A model generated the notes under the pieces. It saw nothing but the letters and a program-made list of their open reading frames with translations. It made no database searches and was not told where the DNA came from. A stretch of DNA of 64,000 nucleotides, from the NCBI GenBank assembly GCA_040768845.1, contig JAXGME010000010.1:31945-95944 (forward strand). The letters run 5' to 3'. The translations under genes were made by a program, and so were the position numbers. Source of the DNA: JAEZHK01 sp040768845 (GTDB lineage: Bacteria > Bacillota > Clostridia > Christensenellales > Aristaeellaceae). Of the stretch, positions 51,078-60,459 are shown piece after piece; within the stretch, counting starts at the first letter, position 1, and every line of letters starts with the position of its first letter.

Positions 51078-51665
51078 TCAGTCGGGGAACAGGCTCGTTT
51101 GCCCGTCCTCCCGCACGAAAAAAAGCTGGGGTACCGCCTCGCGGCGCGCTTTTTCAAGGGGCGCGCCGCGAAGCCATGCTGCCCGAGCGCCGGAGGACAG
51201 GATCAGCGGCATCCGGCCGTGTATGAAGGCGATCCGCGCATCCGCCGCCCGCGTCAGAACGACGAACGATGGCGTGCCGTCCTCCGCGCGATACAGCCCC
51301 GCCATGTAGAGGGGGCCGCTTTCGGCGCCAATGCGGTATTTGATCCTGTCCGCGCCGCGGTGCGCCCATTCAAAGTAGTGGGCGGCGGGCACCAGACAGC
51401 GAAGAGCGGCCCGGAACATGGGTTTTTCATCGGCGGTCTCGCTCCTGGCGTTGACCACCAGCGCGGCCCCACTGGGCTTTGAAAATCCCCAGCGCATCAC
51501 CCGGGGCCCGGCCGCAGTAAGTACCGCCGCCGGGTCAGAAGGGAATATCTCGCCGCGCTTCGCCGCCGCGCCAATCGGCCCTTGGCGGCGGTTCAGTTCC
51601 GCCATCAGCGCGCGAATCTCCTCCGCTTCCTCGCCCTCCAGGTCCATCCAATATCTCGTACACAT
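51078..51665 (-). CDS. SOS response-associated peptidase (SRAP/HMCES/YedK family)
   Basis: A 195-residue protein that crosslinks to abasic sites in single-stranded DNA. The catalytic Cys2 follows the initiator Met (MCTRYWMDL). Other active-site residues are Asn in VVNARSETADEKPMF, Glu in AAHYFEWAHRG and His in AFIHGRMPLIL. Runs convergent to the SDR gene. Confidence 0.93.
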   Translation of the reverse strand: MCTRYWMDLEGEEAEEIRALMAELNRRQGPIGAAAKRGEIFPSDPAAVLTAAGPRVMRWGFSKPSGAALVVNARSETADEKPMFRAALRCLVPAAHYFEWAHRGADRIKYRIGAESGPLYMAGLYRAEDGTPSFVVLTRAADARIAFIHGRMPLILSSGARAAWLRGAPLEKARREAVPQLFFVREDGQTSLFPD

Positions 51666-51726
51666 GCTGTCATTTTATCCGGTCCGCATAAGACAATCAA
51701 GCGCAATATAATGCAGACAAACAAAA

Positions 51727-51763
51727 AACCGGGAACCGGCGCATTTTTCACCGGTTCCCGGTT
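51727..51763 (-). terminator. Leftward intrinsic terminator with no upstream gene
   Basis: Read on the minus strand, a 13-bp stem (AACCGGGAACCGG, loop of 11, complement) is followed by TTTTTTGT. It would stop leftward transcripts arriving from the right, but only IS relics lie there. It probably belonged to a gene displaced by the insertions. Confidence 0.75.
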
Positions 51764-51780
51764 GGTGCGAGTGGTACTAC

Positions 51781-53601
51781 TGTTTTCGGTAAAATAGAAA
51801 CGCGGAGCAAAGCGGGCGCCAAAAGTGAGCAGCGGCGAGTGGCACGAAAAGAGCCATTGTCAGCACCCCGAAGATGCGCTACCCTTAGTTTGCAAGGACT
51901 AAGGAGGTAGCAGAAAGGTGCTAAGAATGGCTCAGATACAGTATATCAAAGACCAGTACGAAAATGAAGAGGTCAGTTTGCGCGAGATTTCTGCAAGACG
52001 GGGCACAGCTTCGAGACGGTACGAAATACGCCTACCAGGAGGATCATGAAGATCGGCTGCCGGATATCGAGCCCAAGAGTTATCCGGTGCTGGAAGATTA
52101 TATCCCCGTCATCGACCAGTGGCTGGAAGCGGACCGCAAAGTGCCCAGAAAGCAGCGTCACACATCGAAGCGGACATATGACCGACTGCGGAGTGGTTAT
52201 GTCGAAGGCGGCAGTTATTCAGCTGGCGGTATGTGCGGAAAAAGAAGTACGTCGTAAAGGGCAAAGGAGGAGCGGGTATCTTCCGTTGCTAACACTGCTG
52301 GGCAGCGGGCAGGTAGACTTCGGAGGTGAGGCGTTGGGGTATGACGCGTCCGGACGGGAAATCCGTTTCTACGCGTTGACGATTTCTTCAACTCAAACAA
52401 GGGGTTCACGCAGGCATTTCCGTCGCAGAATCAGGAGTGTCTGCTGGAAGGAATGAAGCGCATCTTTGAGCATATCGGAGGTGTTCCGCCCCTGCTGCGC
52501 TTTGACAATATGTCCACGGCGGTGTCCGGATTCAGCAGGACGGCGAACGCGTTCTGACAGATGGTTTCAGGAGGGTTATGCTCCACTACCGTTTTCAGGC
52601 GGAGTTCTGCAATCCGGCCTCCGGAACGAGAAAGGGCAACGCGTTGAAAACAAGGTCGGGTATAGCCGGCGCAACGCCTCGAACCCGGTGCCCACCATTC
52701 CCTCGTTCGACGAGTTCAACGAAAAGCTCTGGGCATGGTGCGAGAAGGACGCCCAGCGGCCACACTACAGGCACAATATCCCCATTCAGGAGCCCGGAAG
52801 GAGGATGAGAAACGGCTGCTGAAGCTTCCCGAGTACCCGTACACTGCAAGTGCCCTGCTGCGCCGCTTACCGTGGAGCAAGACCGGATTTTCTGCGCAAT
52901 TGACACCAACAGGTATGGGCTTTCGCCGCTGCTTTGCGGACAGGACGGCGCAGGCGCTCTACGACCAGCGTGGATTTCTTCCATGACCACAAGCCGGCTG
53001 GAACATACCGCCGCAGTTACAGGAGGGTGAGGAGGTCTATGACTGGACGCAGTATGTGACCACGCTTTGCAGGTGAAGCCTGGCGCGATTGAGCACACGC
53101 GATTCTTTCGACAAAATGCCGGAGCAATGGCAGTCCTTGGTCTGCTTTGCCAGCGCGCGCGTCGCGCACGCAGGAAAAAGAACGCAAAGCGCCTTGCGGC
53201 TGCTCAAGGAGATCGTAATTATCGGGAACGCTTCTTTTCTGCGACGACGCCCTGGAACTCGCCGCCTCCAATGGACGGACGGACGCGGACAGCCTGCGCC
53301 AGGTGCTTACTAAGCATGATTGCCAAGAAAGAGTATCGTCCCGATCCGCTGAAGCTCAGTTCCGGCCCCATGCTCAACTACGATCCCAGCCTCACCGCCT
53401 ACGACAGTCTGACGGGAGGTGGAGCGCGTGTCTGACCGGATTGAGCAGATGATGCGGCAAGTGAAGCTTGGCGGCATGGCAAAGGGCTGGCGGTCTGTCG
53501 ACTACGAGAACGCGGAGCAGTATGTGACGGATCTTCTCAAGCTGGAATTGCAGGAGCGAGAGGCAAACCGCATGAACCGCATGGGGAGTGTCCCCGCGAG
53601 T
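51781..53601 (+). mobile_element. IS21-type element relic, truncated on the right
   Basis: Degenerate istA and an istB start in the order and spacing of IS21 elements. The sequence TGTTTTCGGTAAAA at 51781 looks like an IS21-type left end (terminal TG). The right end is missing because an IS256-type element begins at 53602 inside istB. The segment 51800-51926 before istA contains no gene. Confidence 0.75.
51927..53435 (+). pseudogene. istA transposase pseudogene (IS21 family)
   Basis: Starts MAQIQYIKDQYENEEVSLREIS behind AAGGAGG, then breaks into several frames. Recognisable pieces are KYAYQEDHEDRLPDIEPKSYPVL (about 52028-52120), SGQVDFGGEALGYDASGREIRFYAL (about 52310-52380), ENKVGYSRRN with SFDEFNEKLWAWCEKDAQRPHYRHN (about 52650-52790) and the C-terminus AKKEYRPDPLKLSS (about 53325-53370). 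At least four frameshifts separate them, so no full transposase can be made. Confidence 0.88.
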
Positions 53602-53607
53602 GTGTAA
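53428..53607 (+). pseudogene. istB ATPase fragment (IS21 family)
   Basis: The GTG at 53428 behind GGGAGGTGG opens an IstB-like N-terminus: MRQVKLGGMAKGWRSVDYENAEQYVTDLLKLE. After about 57 codons the frame runs into the left inverted repeat of an IS256-type element and stops. The AAA+ ATPase domain is absent. Confidence 0.85.
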
Positions 53608-55045
53608 ATGGATAATCTCATGGGGCCAAGATCATACTAAAACCGCTTTTACTCGTGCGCAGGATAGGGCCACGTTGGAGAACGACCCGAGCGTCGCACG
53701 AGGTTTGGCGGGGCGGCGAGGGGGAACTCGTCGCCTTCTTGCCGCCCCGGAAAACCAAAGCGGAAAACTCCGGGGCGGCGGGGCAGCGCCCCGCATTACC
53801 CAATCTGGCGGATGTCCAGACGGTCGGGGAAGAACATCATCAGCTGTCCCATTATATCATCTCAATCGCGCACCGGCATCGTCCATTTTTGGTAATCTCT
53901 TGGATCGACAGATAGATCGATTTGCGGATCGAATCGTCGGTCGGATAGACGGACTTGGTCTTGGTGAACTGCGAAGCATCCGGTGGAATCCCTCCACCGC
54001 GTTGGTCGTGTAGATCAGCTCGCGGACCTCCTGGGGGTATTTGAAGTACGTAGACAGCTCCGCCCAGTTCGCGTCCCAGGACTTGAGGATTTGCGGGCGG
54101 TTTCGTTCCCCAAACCTCCTGAAAATGCTCGCTGGGTATTCCGCGTCCTCCAGCGTCGGCGCGCCATATACCTTCTTTAAGTCCGCCATCACGGCTTTGA
54201 GGTCTTTGTATGGCAATAAACTTTGTAGAGTTTCGATCTGGTGAATCACGCACAGCTGCCGTTCCGTCCAAAACACCGCCGAGATCGCCTCCGAAAACCC
54301 GCTCAGATTGTCCCGCAGGCATCAGGAATGTCCATCCGCGGTTTTTCAGCTCATTGCATACCGTCGTCCAGAAACTCGCACTCTCGTTTTTCGACATCCA
54401 GATCCCCAGATCTCTTCTTCCCCTCCAGGTTGATCCCCGTGCTGAGTATACACATTTGTTGATCACCCGCCCATCCTTCCTTACCTTGAACACGATCCCA
54501 TCCAGGAACACGATCGGCACACCGCGTCCAGCCCTCTGGCCTGCCATTCCGCTACCCGTGTGGCATGACCTTGTCCGTGATCCGGCTGATCAGACTCGCG
54601 GATGCCTCCACTCCATAGATGTCCCGCAGATGATCTTCGATGGTCCCGATTGCTCATCCCCTTCGCGTACATCCCGATCACGCGGCTCTCCAGATCCTCC
54701 CCGTCTTTGTTTGCCGCTTCGATTACCTGCGGTTCAAAGCTCCCGTTCCTGATCCCGCGGTACGCCGATCTCCAGTTCCCCGTATTCCGATTTCACCGTC
54801 TTTTTCCTGCACTGTTTCGGCTGTTTCCACTTCGATCGCCCTGGTTGCTGCGCTTTTCGTACCCCAGGTGCTCGTCCATCTCCCCTTCCAGCATCGCCTG
54901 GATCGTTCCCTGAAACAGCGACTTCAGCAGTGCCTGCACATCCCTCATGTCTTTGCACTCTTCCGCCAGTAATCCCACCAGTTCCTTCTCTCGCTCGCTC
55001 ATGTCAACATCTCCTTCTTTATTTGGAGATTATTGCCATTTACAC
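53602..55045 (-). mobile_element. IS256-type element, decayed
   Basis: About 1.44 kb bounded by inverted repeats: GTGTAAATGG-ATAATCTC at 53602-53619 and the complement of GTGTAAATGG-CAATAATCTC ending at 55045. It interrupts istB on the left and a phage tail gene on the right, and no matching 8-9 bp target duplication is seen. Its own transposase gene is frameshifted. Between the transposase stop and the left end lie two GC hairpins (53741-53779 and 53778-53794). Confidence 0.85.
53796..55002 (-). pseudogene. IS256-family (mutator-type) transposase pseudogene
   Basis: Begins MSEREKELVGLLAEECKDMRDVQALLKSLF behind a GGAGATGTT site, continues as IQAMLEGEMDEHLGYEK, then is broken by frameshifts. 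Later segments match the family core: MYAKGMSNRD, CVIHQIETLQSLLPYKDLKAVMADLKKVY, LSTYFKYPQEVRELIYTTNAVEGFHR and the C-terminus GQLMMFFPDRLDIRQIG before the TAA at 53796. It is not functional as it stands. Confidence 0.88.
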
Positions 55046-55149
55046 GGTTCGCTATACAGCCTCGAAGCTCTGATAACGCTGGGCTGCGTGGTGATGTGGA
55101 TGCCGTAATTCGTACTCTTAACGCCGTTCCAAGAAAACCAGTCATTCAA
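55046..55149 (-). pseudogene. Phage distal tail protein, N-terminal stub truncated by IS
   Basis: A TTG at 55149 behind GAGGAGG opens NDWFSWNGVKSTNYGIHITT followed by QPSVIRASRLYSEP, then the reading frame enters the IS256-type inverted repeat. The FSWNGxxSTxYGIxxT start is, as I recall, typical of clostridial prophage distal tail (Dit-like) proteins, which follow the tape-measure gene. Too short for standard ORF calling, but start site and motif are convincing. Confidence 0.72.
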
Positions 55150-55192
55150 GAGTGCTGACCTCCTCGCTTTTGCATCTAAACACAACTGCTCC

Positions 55193-55753
55193 TTACTGAC
55201 CGAATATCACTGGAGCCGCTGTAACGACGATGTAGGCAACCAACAGCACCACAATGGGCACCTTCTTGGCCTTGCGAAGGGCGTCCCACGTTTTTCGCAG
55301 GCTATCCGCTTCACGGTGCAACACCCATAGCACGTACCGCAATAAGGTGACCGCTCCTACTACAGCCATTATCACAGCAATTGCGCGGAAAAACTCTCGA
55401 TATTCTGAAAAGGCCATCTCCAGCACAGTTCCACTCATCTTGACGCTATTAATAAGGGCAATACCGCTCCACAGCAGGCGGCTCGAGTATTGCGCTTGCG
55501 CTTCCAGAGCGCTGTAAGGAAGGCGAGTCATGACTGCGCATATCGCAAATACTATTGCGCCCATCGTCGGCAAGCGTAACACGGCAAGCAGAGTCTTTGG
55601 TATCGCTTGAAGAACGCTCCCTCGGATGTCGACGAATATGGGAATCGAGTCGTCAAAATAAGCGTATCTTCCGAGCGAAATAGCATACTGCATTACGATC
55701 AGCGCAATAGAAATGGCAAACAGCAGCTTGGGTTTATCCATCTTCCTTTTCAT
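55193..55753 (-). CDS. Membrane protein of unknown function (phage cargo cassette)
   Basis: A 186-residue protein with four to five predicted membrane segments: LLFAISIALIVMQYAISL, TLLAVLRLPTMGAIVFAICAV, FRAIAVIMAVVGAVTLLRYVLWVL and VPIVVLLVAYIVVTAAPVIF. I start it at MKRKMDKPK (55753) because AAGGAGAAGGG precedes it. The family is not recognised. It is third in a cassette with the Phd-like and DUF6483-like genes, between two tail genes. Confidence 0.6.
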   Translation of the reverse strand: MKRKMDKPKLLFAISIALIVMQYAISLGRYAYFDDSIPIFVDIRGSVLQAIPKTLLAVLRLPTMGAIVFAICAVMTRLPYSALEAQAQYSSRLLWSGIALINSVKMSGTVLEMAFSEYREFFRAIAVIMAVVGAVTLLRYVLWVLHREADSLRKTWDALRKAKKVPIVVLLVAYIVVTAAPVIFGQ

Positions 55754-55772
55754 AAGCAAACCCTTCTCCTTG

Positions 55773-56153
55773 TCATTGTTCATGTTCATCCAACAGGGAA
55801 GCCATGCCAGACATTTTCAAGACATCCCGGAAGCCCGTATCGATTTCATCGCGGGAGAATCCGGCTTTGGCGAGTTGTTCATCTGAGAAGATGCTCAACC
55901 GATGGTAGAAGTCCAGAGCGACGTTAAGCATTCCTTCGGTGCCTCCCTCAAGATGCTCAAACAATACGTTCTCCGCTTCGTTTATGTGGTTCTGTTCGAG
56001 CAGAAGAAGTAGTGTGTCATGCAGCAAATCCCCTTGCGTGGGGTTTTGCTCGTCCTGTTTCTCGTAAAGTGGTACGGCTTTACCGAATACGAGCATGGAC
56101 ACGAATTGAACCAAGGAGGCGATTTGGCGCATGATATAGTCATTCGGAAACAT
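55773..56153 (-). CDS. Small helical protein, DUF6483-like (phage cargo cassette)
   Basis: A 126-residue protein starting MFPNDYIMRQIASLVQFVSML. It is largely helical, with LLHDTLLLLLEQNHINEAENVLFEHLE and SDEQLAKAGFSRDEIDTGFRDVL. The N-terminus (NDYIMRxI) resembles, by memory, proteins named DUF6483, whose function is unknown. It overlaps the end of the upstream Phd-like gene by 14 bp, so the two are coupled. Confidence 0.6.
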   Translation of the reverse strand: MFPNDYIMRQIASLVQFVSMLVFGKAVPLYEKQDEQNPTQGDLLHDTLLLLLEQNHINEAENVLFEHLEGGTEGMLNVALDFYHRLSIFSDEQLAKAGFSRDEIDTGFRDVLKMSGMASLLDEHEQ

Positions 56154-56709
56154 CGTGTTCCCATCCCTTCAACAGTTCCTTCGCCGACTGATAGGCATCA
56201 TATGGCACATCGTAGCTGTATTGCGCAATGGTATTCGCAGAACCCAAGAAACCACCTGCGCCGGCATCACCCTTTAGTGCGAAGGGGATACCCTGATCGG
56301 TGAGCAGCGGCGAGATCACCATCGTCTCCGCCATGTTCGCCGTCAAAAGGCGAACAGGGTCGTTGCCCGAGGGCTTCCTCAGCTTTGAATCGCAATGCGG
56401 GCATTCGGATATGGCGAGGCTAAAGAGCGCACGGCACCTTGGGCAGTAGGAACCGTGGGTGATTTCATCATCCTCCGAGGAACGAATCGCTGCGGCAATG
56501 GCAGCGGACGTGCGCTTTACCGGATCTTCTATATCTTCCGCTTGTGTGGTGGCCATTTCCGCGATGGTATCAAACTTCAGAAGCACGTACTTGGGCATAT
56601 TGTTTTTCATGATGATCGCCAAATCCTTATCATCCACCAACCGTATAGCCCGCGAGAAGTTTTGATTGACCTCAGTGATCGAGATCAAGTTTTCGGTATT
56701 GATTTTCAT
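56140..56709 (-). CDS. Phd/YefM-like antitoxin domain fused to zinc ribbon and DUF2007-like domain
   Basis: A 189-residue protein starting MKINTENLISITEVNQNFSR behind GAGGTGAC. Residues 1-60 match Phd/YefM antitoxins (NQNFSRAIRLVDDKDLAIIMKN, PKYVLLKFD). Residues about 90-110 form a zinc ribbon (CPRCRALFSLAISECPHC). The C-terminal part (VRLLTANMAETMVISPLLTD, then GIPFALKG) resembles DUF2007 signal-transduction-type domains. No cognate RelE/Doc-like toxin is encoded next to it, so it may be a regulator rather than half of a toxin-antitoxin pair. A 17-bp inverted repeat sits just upstream. Confidence 0.72.
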   Translation of the reverse strand: MKINTENLISITEVNQNFSRAIRLVDDKDLAIIMKNNMPKYVLLKFDTIAEMATTQAEDIEDPVKRTSAAIAAAIRSSEDDEITHGSYCPRCRALFSLAISECPHCDSKLRKPSGNDPVRLLTANMAETMVISPLLTDQGIPFALKGDAGAGGFLGSANTIAQYSYDVPYDAYQSAKELLKGWEHDVSE

Positions 56710-56732
56710 AGAGTTGTCACCTCGGGAATAGA

Positions 56733-56774
56733 GTAGCACAAATATAGCTAGAAATCAAGCTATATTTGTGCTAC
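56733..56774. repeat. Perfect 17-bp inverted repeat upstream of the Phd-like gene
   Basis: GTAGCACAAATATAGCT (56733-56749) and its exact complement (56758-56774) are separated by 8 bp. The repeat ends 24 bp before the start codon of the Phd-like gene. It is AT-rich, lacks a T-tract in either direction and lies between the tape-measure stop and the cassette. An autoregulatory operator or a boundary of the inserted cassette are the two readings. Confidence 0.75.
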
Positions 56775-56822
56775 CTTGTTACTCTCTCAGGCGATGGCCC
56801 CCCGATGACCTCCGGCCAGTCT

Positions 56823-58578
56823 TTACGCCATCCGCAGCCCCCTTCCGCGTTGTTGCCTTTTGGTAAGCGACGCAATCTCAATGGCGAGCGAACGGATGTC
56901 CTGCTCGTCGCGCACATATAGCTTTTCGACATGGATGGTGGATGTCGCGTTCTGGTTGTAGGTCTTGCGGTTATCAAAAGAAGCGTTGCCGCCAATGCCC
57001 GCCTGCGCTTCGCCGGACAGGAATCGCGCCGCATTGCGAATGACCTTCGCCTGCGCCTTGCTCTCCAACAGCGCGCCTTGGCCGAAGCCCTTGATTGCCA
57101 TGCGGCCCACCTCGTCCCGGAATACGCCGGACGGGGAGGCGATTTTGAGTTCGGCTTTTGCCGCGTTGACGGCGGCACGGGCAGCGGAGCGCATGGCGGC
57201 AATCAGGCCGAGCCGCCCAGCGTTGATGCCTGCCGTCAGGCCCGCCATGACATTGACGCCCACAGCCCGCAGCGTGGTTAGGTTGAGGCTGCCGGATACA
57301 GCGCTCATGACATTCGCCGCCACGGTGCTGCCGGTGGCCGCCATGCTGTAAGAGGACATGGCGCTGGCCAGCCCGGAAGCGGCGGCGGTTCCAACGGCGG
57401 ACAGCGCGTCGCCGGTCAGCGCAGCGCCTACGGCGGCGGCCACGCCATTCGCCAGCGTTGCGGCATCGGAGGACAGATCGTAACCTGTCATGCCTTCGCC
57501 GATGCCAGCGGCGACGTTCTCGCCCACCGGCTTCATGCGGGTGGACGGCGACTCAATGCCCAGCGCGGCGTTGAGCGCAGCTTCGAGATTGGCAGCGACC
57601 GTCTCTGCAGAGGTGTCGGTGCCCGCCTGCGTCATCCCCTCTGCAATGCCCGCGAGGATGTTCTCGCCGACGCCGATGCTGTCCATGAGGTTGACCAGAT
57701 CCGAGATGGATTGCAGGTTCGCAATCACGTCTTCGGACAGCGTCTCACCGTTGTTCAGCGCGGTAATGGCCTCGTTGACCACCGCCTGCATGTTCCCGAT
57801 CTCCGTCGCGTCGAGATAGTTGGAGATCGTACCCGCTGCCGCGCTCCTGTCCCAACCATTCATCCAGCCGCCGAAATTCAGCCAGGAATTCATCTCATTG
57901 TTGATGCCGGTCAGGTATTCGTTCAGGTGCTGGATGTCTGCGAGGGTATCGTCACCGAACCATTTCGCACCGAGGGAGCCTTGGTGCTCGGTGGATTTGA
58001 GCAGGTCGTTCGCCGCTTGAATGGATTCTGCCGTGCCTTCCACGACGGGCGTAATCAGAACGTGCATGGTTCCGTCCGCCGCAAGGACGAACAGGGTGTC
58101 GGCGGTGAGCTTGTCCTTGGGCACCACGTCCACCGGCACTTCCTGCCCGTTCATGTAGAACTTCGCGCCGGGTGCGTTCAGAACGTCCGCCGGGTTTTCA
58201 TATGCCTCGCCCAGCCGGACGCGGCCAGTGACTTCCACTGGATGATTCTTCACGAACTCGTTGTAAGCGGCGAGATCGTAGCCGGTGATGGATACCTTGA
58301 TGTTTAATGTCGGCTTGACGGCCTTGGTATCGTCGTAAGCCGTGATATAGGCGGTGAACGCCTGCAAGAGAGCAGACTTGTCGCAGCCGGTGGCCTCGGC
58401 GTAGGCGTTCACGATGGCCTCCACCTGATCCGGCTTGAGCGCGGAGATGTCCGCGCCCTCGCCTTCCAGATAGGAGGCTACCTCCGCCACCACGTCGCTG
58501 GGCGAGAGCTGCGCGGTGGATGCGCCGTTTTCGATTTCCTTGTACGATTGCACCAGTGCATTTACGGCGTTCCTCGCG
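56823..58578 (-). pseudogene. Phage tail tape-measure protein, C-terminal part
   Basis: About 585 codons of a tape-measure gene beginning abruptly at the deletion junction (NAVNALVQSYKEIENGASTA). Typical clostridial tape-measure repeats are LGIESPSTRMKPVGENVAAG, MTGYDLSSDAATLANGV and LKIASPSGVFRDEVGRMAI. The C-terminus IHVEKLYVRDEQDIRSLAIEI is also typical. The N-terminal coiled-coil region and its start codon are missing, so it cannot make a working tail. Confidence 0.85.
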
Positions 58579-59595
58579 GGTGAGGCGGCGCACGAATTGG
58601 AAGGAATGCGCGGCGAAGGCCGACACCCAGGCATATTCCTGATCGTTGTATTCGTCCGGGTTCTCACTGCCAGCCGGGCTCTGGCCTGCGAAGGCGGCCA
58701 CGGTATCGAACTGCGGCGCGGGCTTGTTGGAGGCCGCTTGCAGCGCGCCCGCCGAAGGGAGTTTGCCCGTCATCTTCCAAACGCGAATCCAGAGCGGGCG
58801 CAGGTTTTCATCTGCGAACAGCTTCACCGAATGTACCGCCAGCGGCTCCACGAACGGGCTGCCGGTTTTCATGAGGTCGCCCGTCTGCCAGCAGATGATG
58901 TCCGCGTATTTGGCAAGCAGTCGTATTACCGATGCCATGCGGGAAAGCCACGGTGCGATGCCCTCCTTGGCGTATGCCTTCGGGTCGGTGGGCGGCGCGG
59001 TAATCGCGCATTGCGCGCGGGCATCCGCCATGAGTCGTGCATAGCTCTCCGGGTTGACCGGATCGCCGCACAGCAGCAGGTGGTCGCTCAGCCGCCAGAG
59101 ATCGCCGCGCTGCGCGGTCGGGCCGCCCAATTCCTCAATTTCCCGTGCGGCCTTCATGGCGTCGAAATCGTCCTCGACGGCATCCTTGGAGTAGAATCTG
59201 TTGAGCAGCGCGTCCACCTCGGCGGCATCAAAGCCGGTCAGGGACACGTCGAACGCCTCGGCGTCGAAATCGGCCATCAGGGAGGCCAGCTTCGATTCGT
59301 CCCAATCGCCCTGAATCTTGTTGAGGGCGATGTTGAGCGCCTTCTCCCGCTGGAGATCGAGATCGACCACCACGCAGGCGATTTCGGTGTGCCCGAGATC
59401 CATCAGCACCTTGAGGCGTTGGTGGCCGCCGACCACGTTTCCGGTCTGGCGATTCCAAATCACAGGCTCCACATATCCAAACTCGGCAATGGAGCGCTTG
59501 AGTTTCTCATACTCTTTGTCGCCGGGTTTCAAGTCCTTGCGCGGGTTGTACGCCGCAGGGTTGAGCCGGGCGGCGGAAATCTGCTGAATGTTCAT
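58575..59595 (-). pseudogene. ParB-domain protein with degenerate DNA-methylase-like domain, truncated by a deletion
   Basis: Starts MNIQQISAARLNPAAYNPRK behind AGGAGC. Residues 1-90 are a ParB/Srx-type domain (GYVEPVIWNRQTGNVVGGHQR). From about 150 there is a methylase-like domain (RGDLWRLSDHLLLCGDPVNP), but the catalytic Asp-Pro-Pro-Tyr is Ala-Pro-Pro-Thr (CAITAPPTDPKAY). Near residue 340 (QFVRRLTREE) the gene is fused to tape-measure DNA in another frame; the open frame then continues out of frame to 58198. The fragment is probably not a functional enzyme. Confidence 0.78.
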
Positions 59596-59712
59596 CGAAA
59601 GCTCCTGTTCATAAAATCATATGGAGCGCGGAGAATGGTGCCGCCCCTTCGCTTCCCACCGGTTGGTGGGCGGTCTACTGTTAACCTATCCGCGCATGAA
59701 AAGGCCGGGCGG

Positions 59713-60459
59713 TTAGCCCGGCGTGGTGATGGAATGCCGCTCTGCCTGCGTGATCTTTTGCCCCTTGTACATGCCCGCTCCCAGCTCGTCAATCTTGGAG
59801 AAGGGTATCTCCGGCACGGTCAGCCGCGCCCGGCAGGACGGGTCGATGAAGTAGATATACCGAAGCTGGAAGCCGGGGATCGGTTTCGCGCCCACATAGT
59901 CCAGATACTTCTTGAAATTATAGGTTCCGCCTGTCACATCGAAGAACGTCAGCCCATTCAGCTCCCGGCGCGGTGTGGTGGGGTTCGAGGCAAGCGTCAT
60001 CTTGTGGATGCGCGTCCCATCCGGCAGCTCCGCAAGGTTTAGGTTTTCCTTGATGCCGGTCAACACGAAATTCGAGGCCCGGTAGATCGCGCCGTCCCCG
60101 CAGGAGCAGGCGTCGGCGAAAGAGATGATCCATTTCACCTGCGGCGCGTACTTTTTCAGGAGCTTGATGCTCATAGAAATGGCGCGGCTCTCGCTGTTCC
60201 GGGGGAGCACAGCATCAAAGGCCATGCGGTTCAGCTCAAGAAATTCATTCCATCCGGTGCCTTCCACAAGGCCGATGATCTTGCTTTTATCCAGCGACGG
60301 GCCGTAGCTCATGACGCCGTGAAGCTGGCCGTCCAGAAAAACGCCGAAATGGAGCTTCGAGTTGTTCACGACCTTGCGGGAGTAGTGATGCGTTCGGACA
60401 AAGGCGTTTGCGATGCCCGAGGGCAGCACCTTCATGACAATTTCTTTAGCGCGGCCCAT
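59713..60459 (-). CDS. Mom-like DNA modification protein (adenine N6-carbamoylmethylation family)
   Basis: A 248-residue GNAT-like protein resembling Mom of phage Mu. Motifs are FVRTHHYSRKVVNNSKLHFGVF, GVMSYGP, FLELNRMAFDAVLPRNSESR and WIISFADACSCGDGAIYRASNF. Mom proteins modify adenines in phage DNA and protect it from host restriction. The gene overlaps the end of the upstream ParB-like gene by 28 bp. Placed after the small terminase and before the ParB/methylase-like gene, it suggests the parent phage carried modified DNA. Confidence 0.82.
   Translation of the reverse strand: MGRAKEIVMKVLPSGIANAFVRTHHYSRKVVNNSKLHFGVFLDGQLHGVMSYGPSLDKSKIIGLVEGTGWNEFLELNRMAFDAVLPRNSESRAISMSIKLLKKYAPQVKWIISFADACSCGDGAIYRASNFVLTGIKENLNLAELPDGTRIHKMTLASNPTTPRRELNGLTFFDVTGGTYNFKKYLDYVGAKPIPGFQLRYIYFIDPSCRARLTVPEIPFSKIDELGAGMYKGQKITQAERHSITTPG

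Noticed and set aside
53602..55045. A target-site duplication around the IS256-type element
   Set aside because: The nine bases outside each inverted repeat do not match, so simple transposition into this site is not supported.
56140..56709. Calling the Phd-like gene part of a classical toxin-antitoxin pair
   Set aside because: The neighbouring 126-residue and membrane proteins do not resemble RelE, YoeB or Doc toxins, so only the antitoxin-like domain can be supported.
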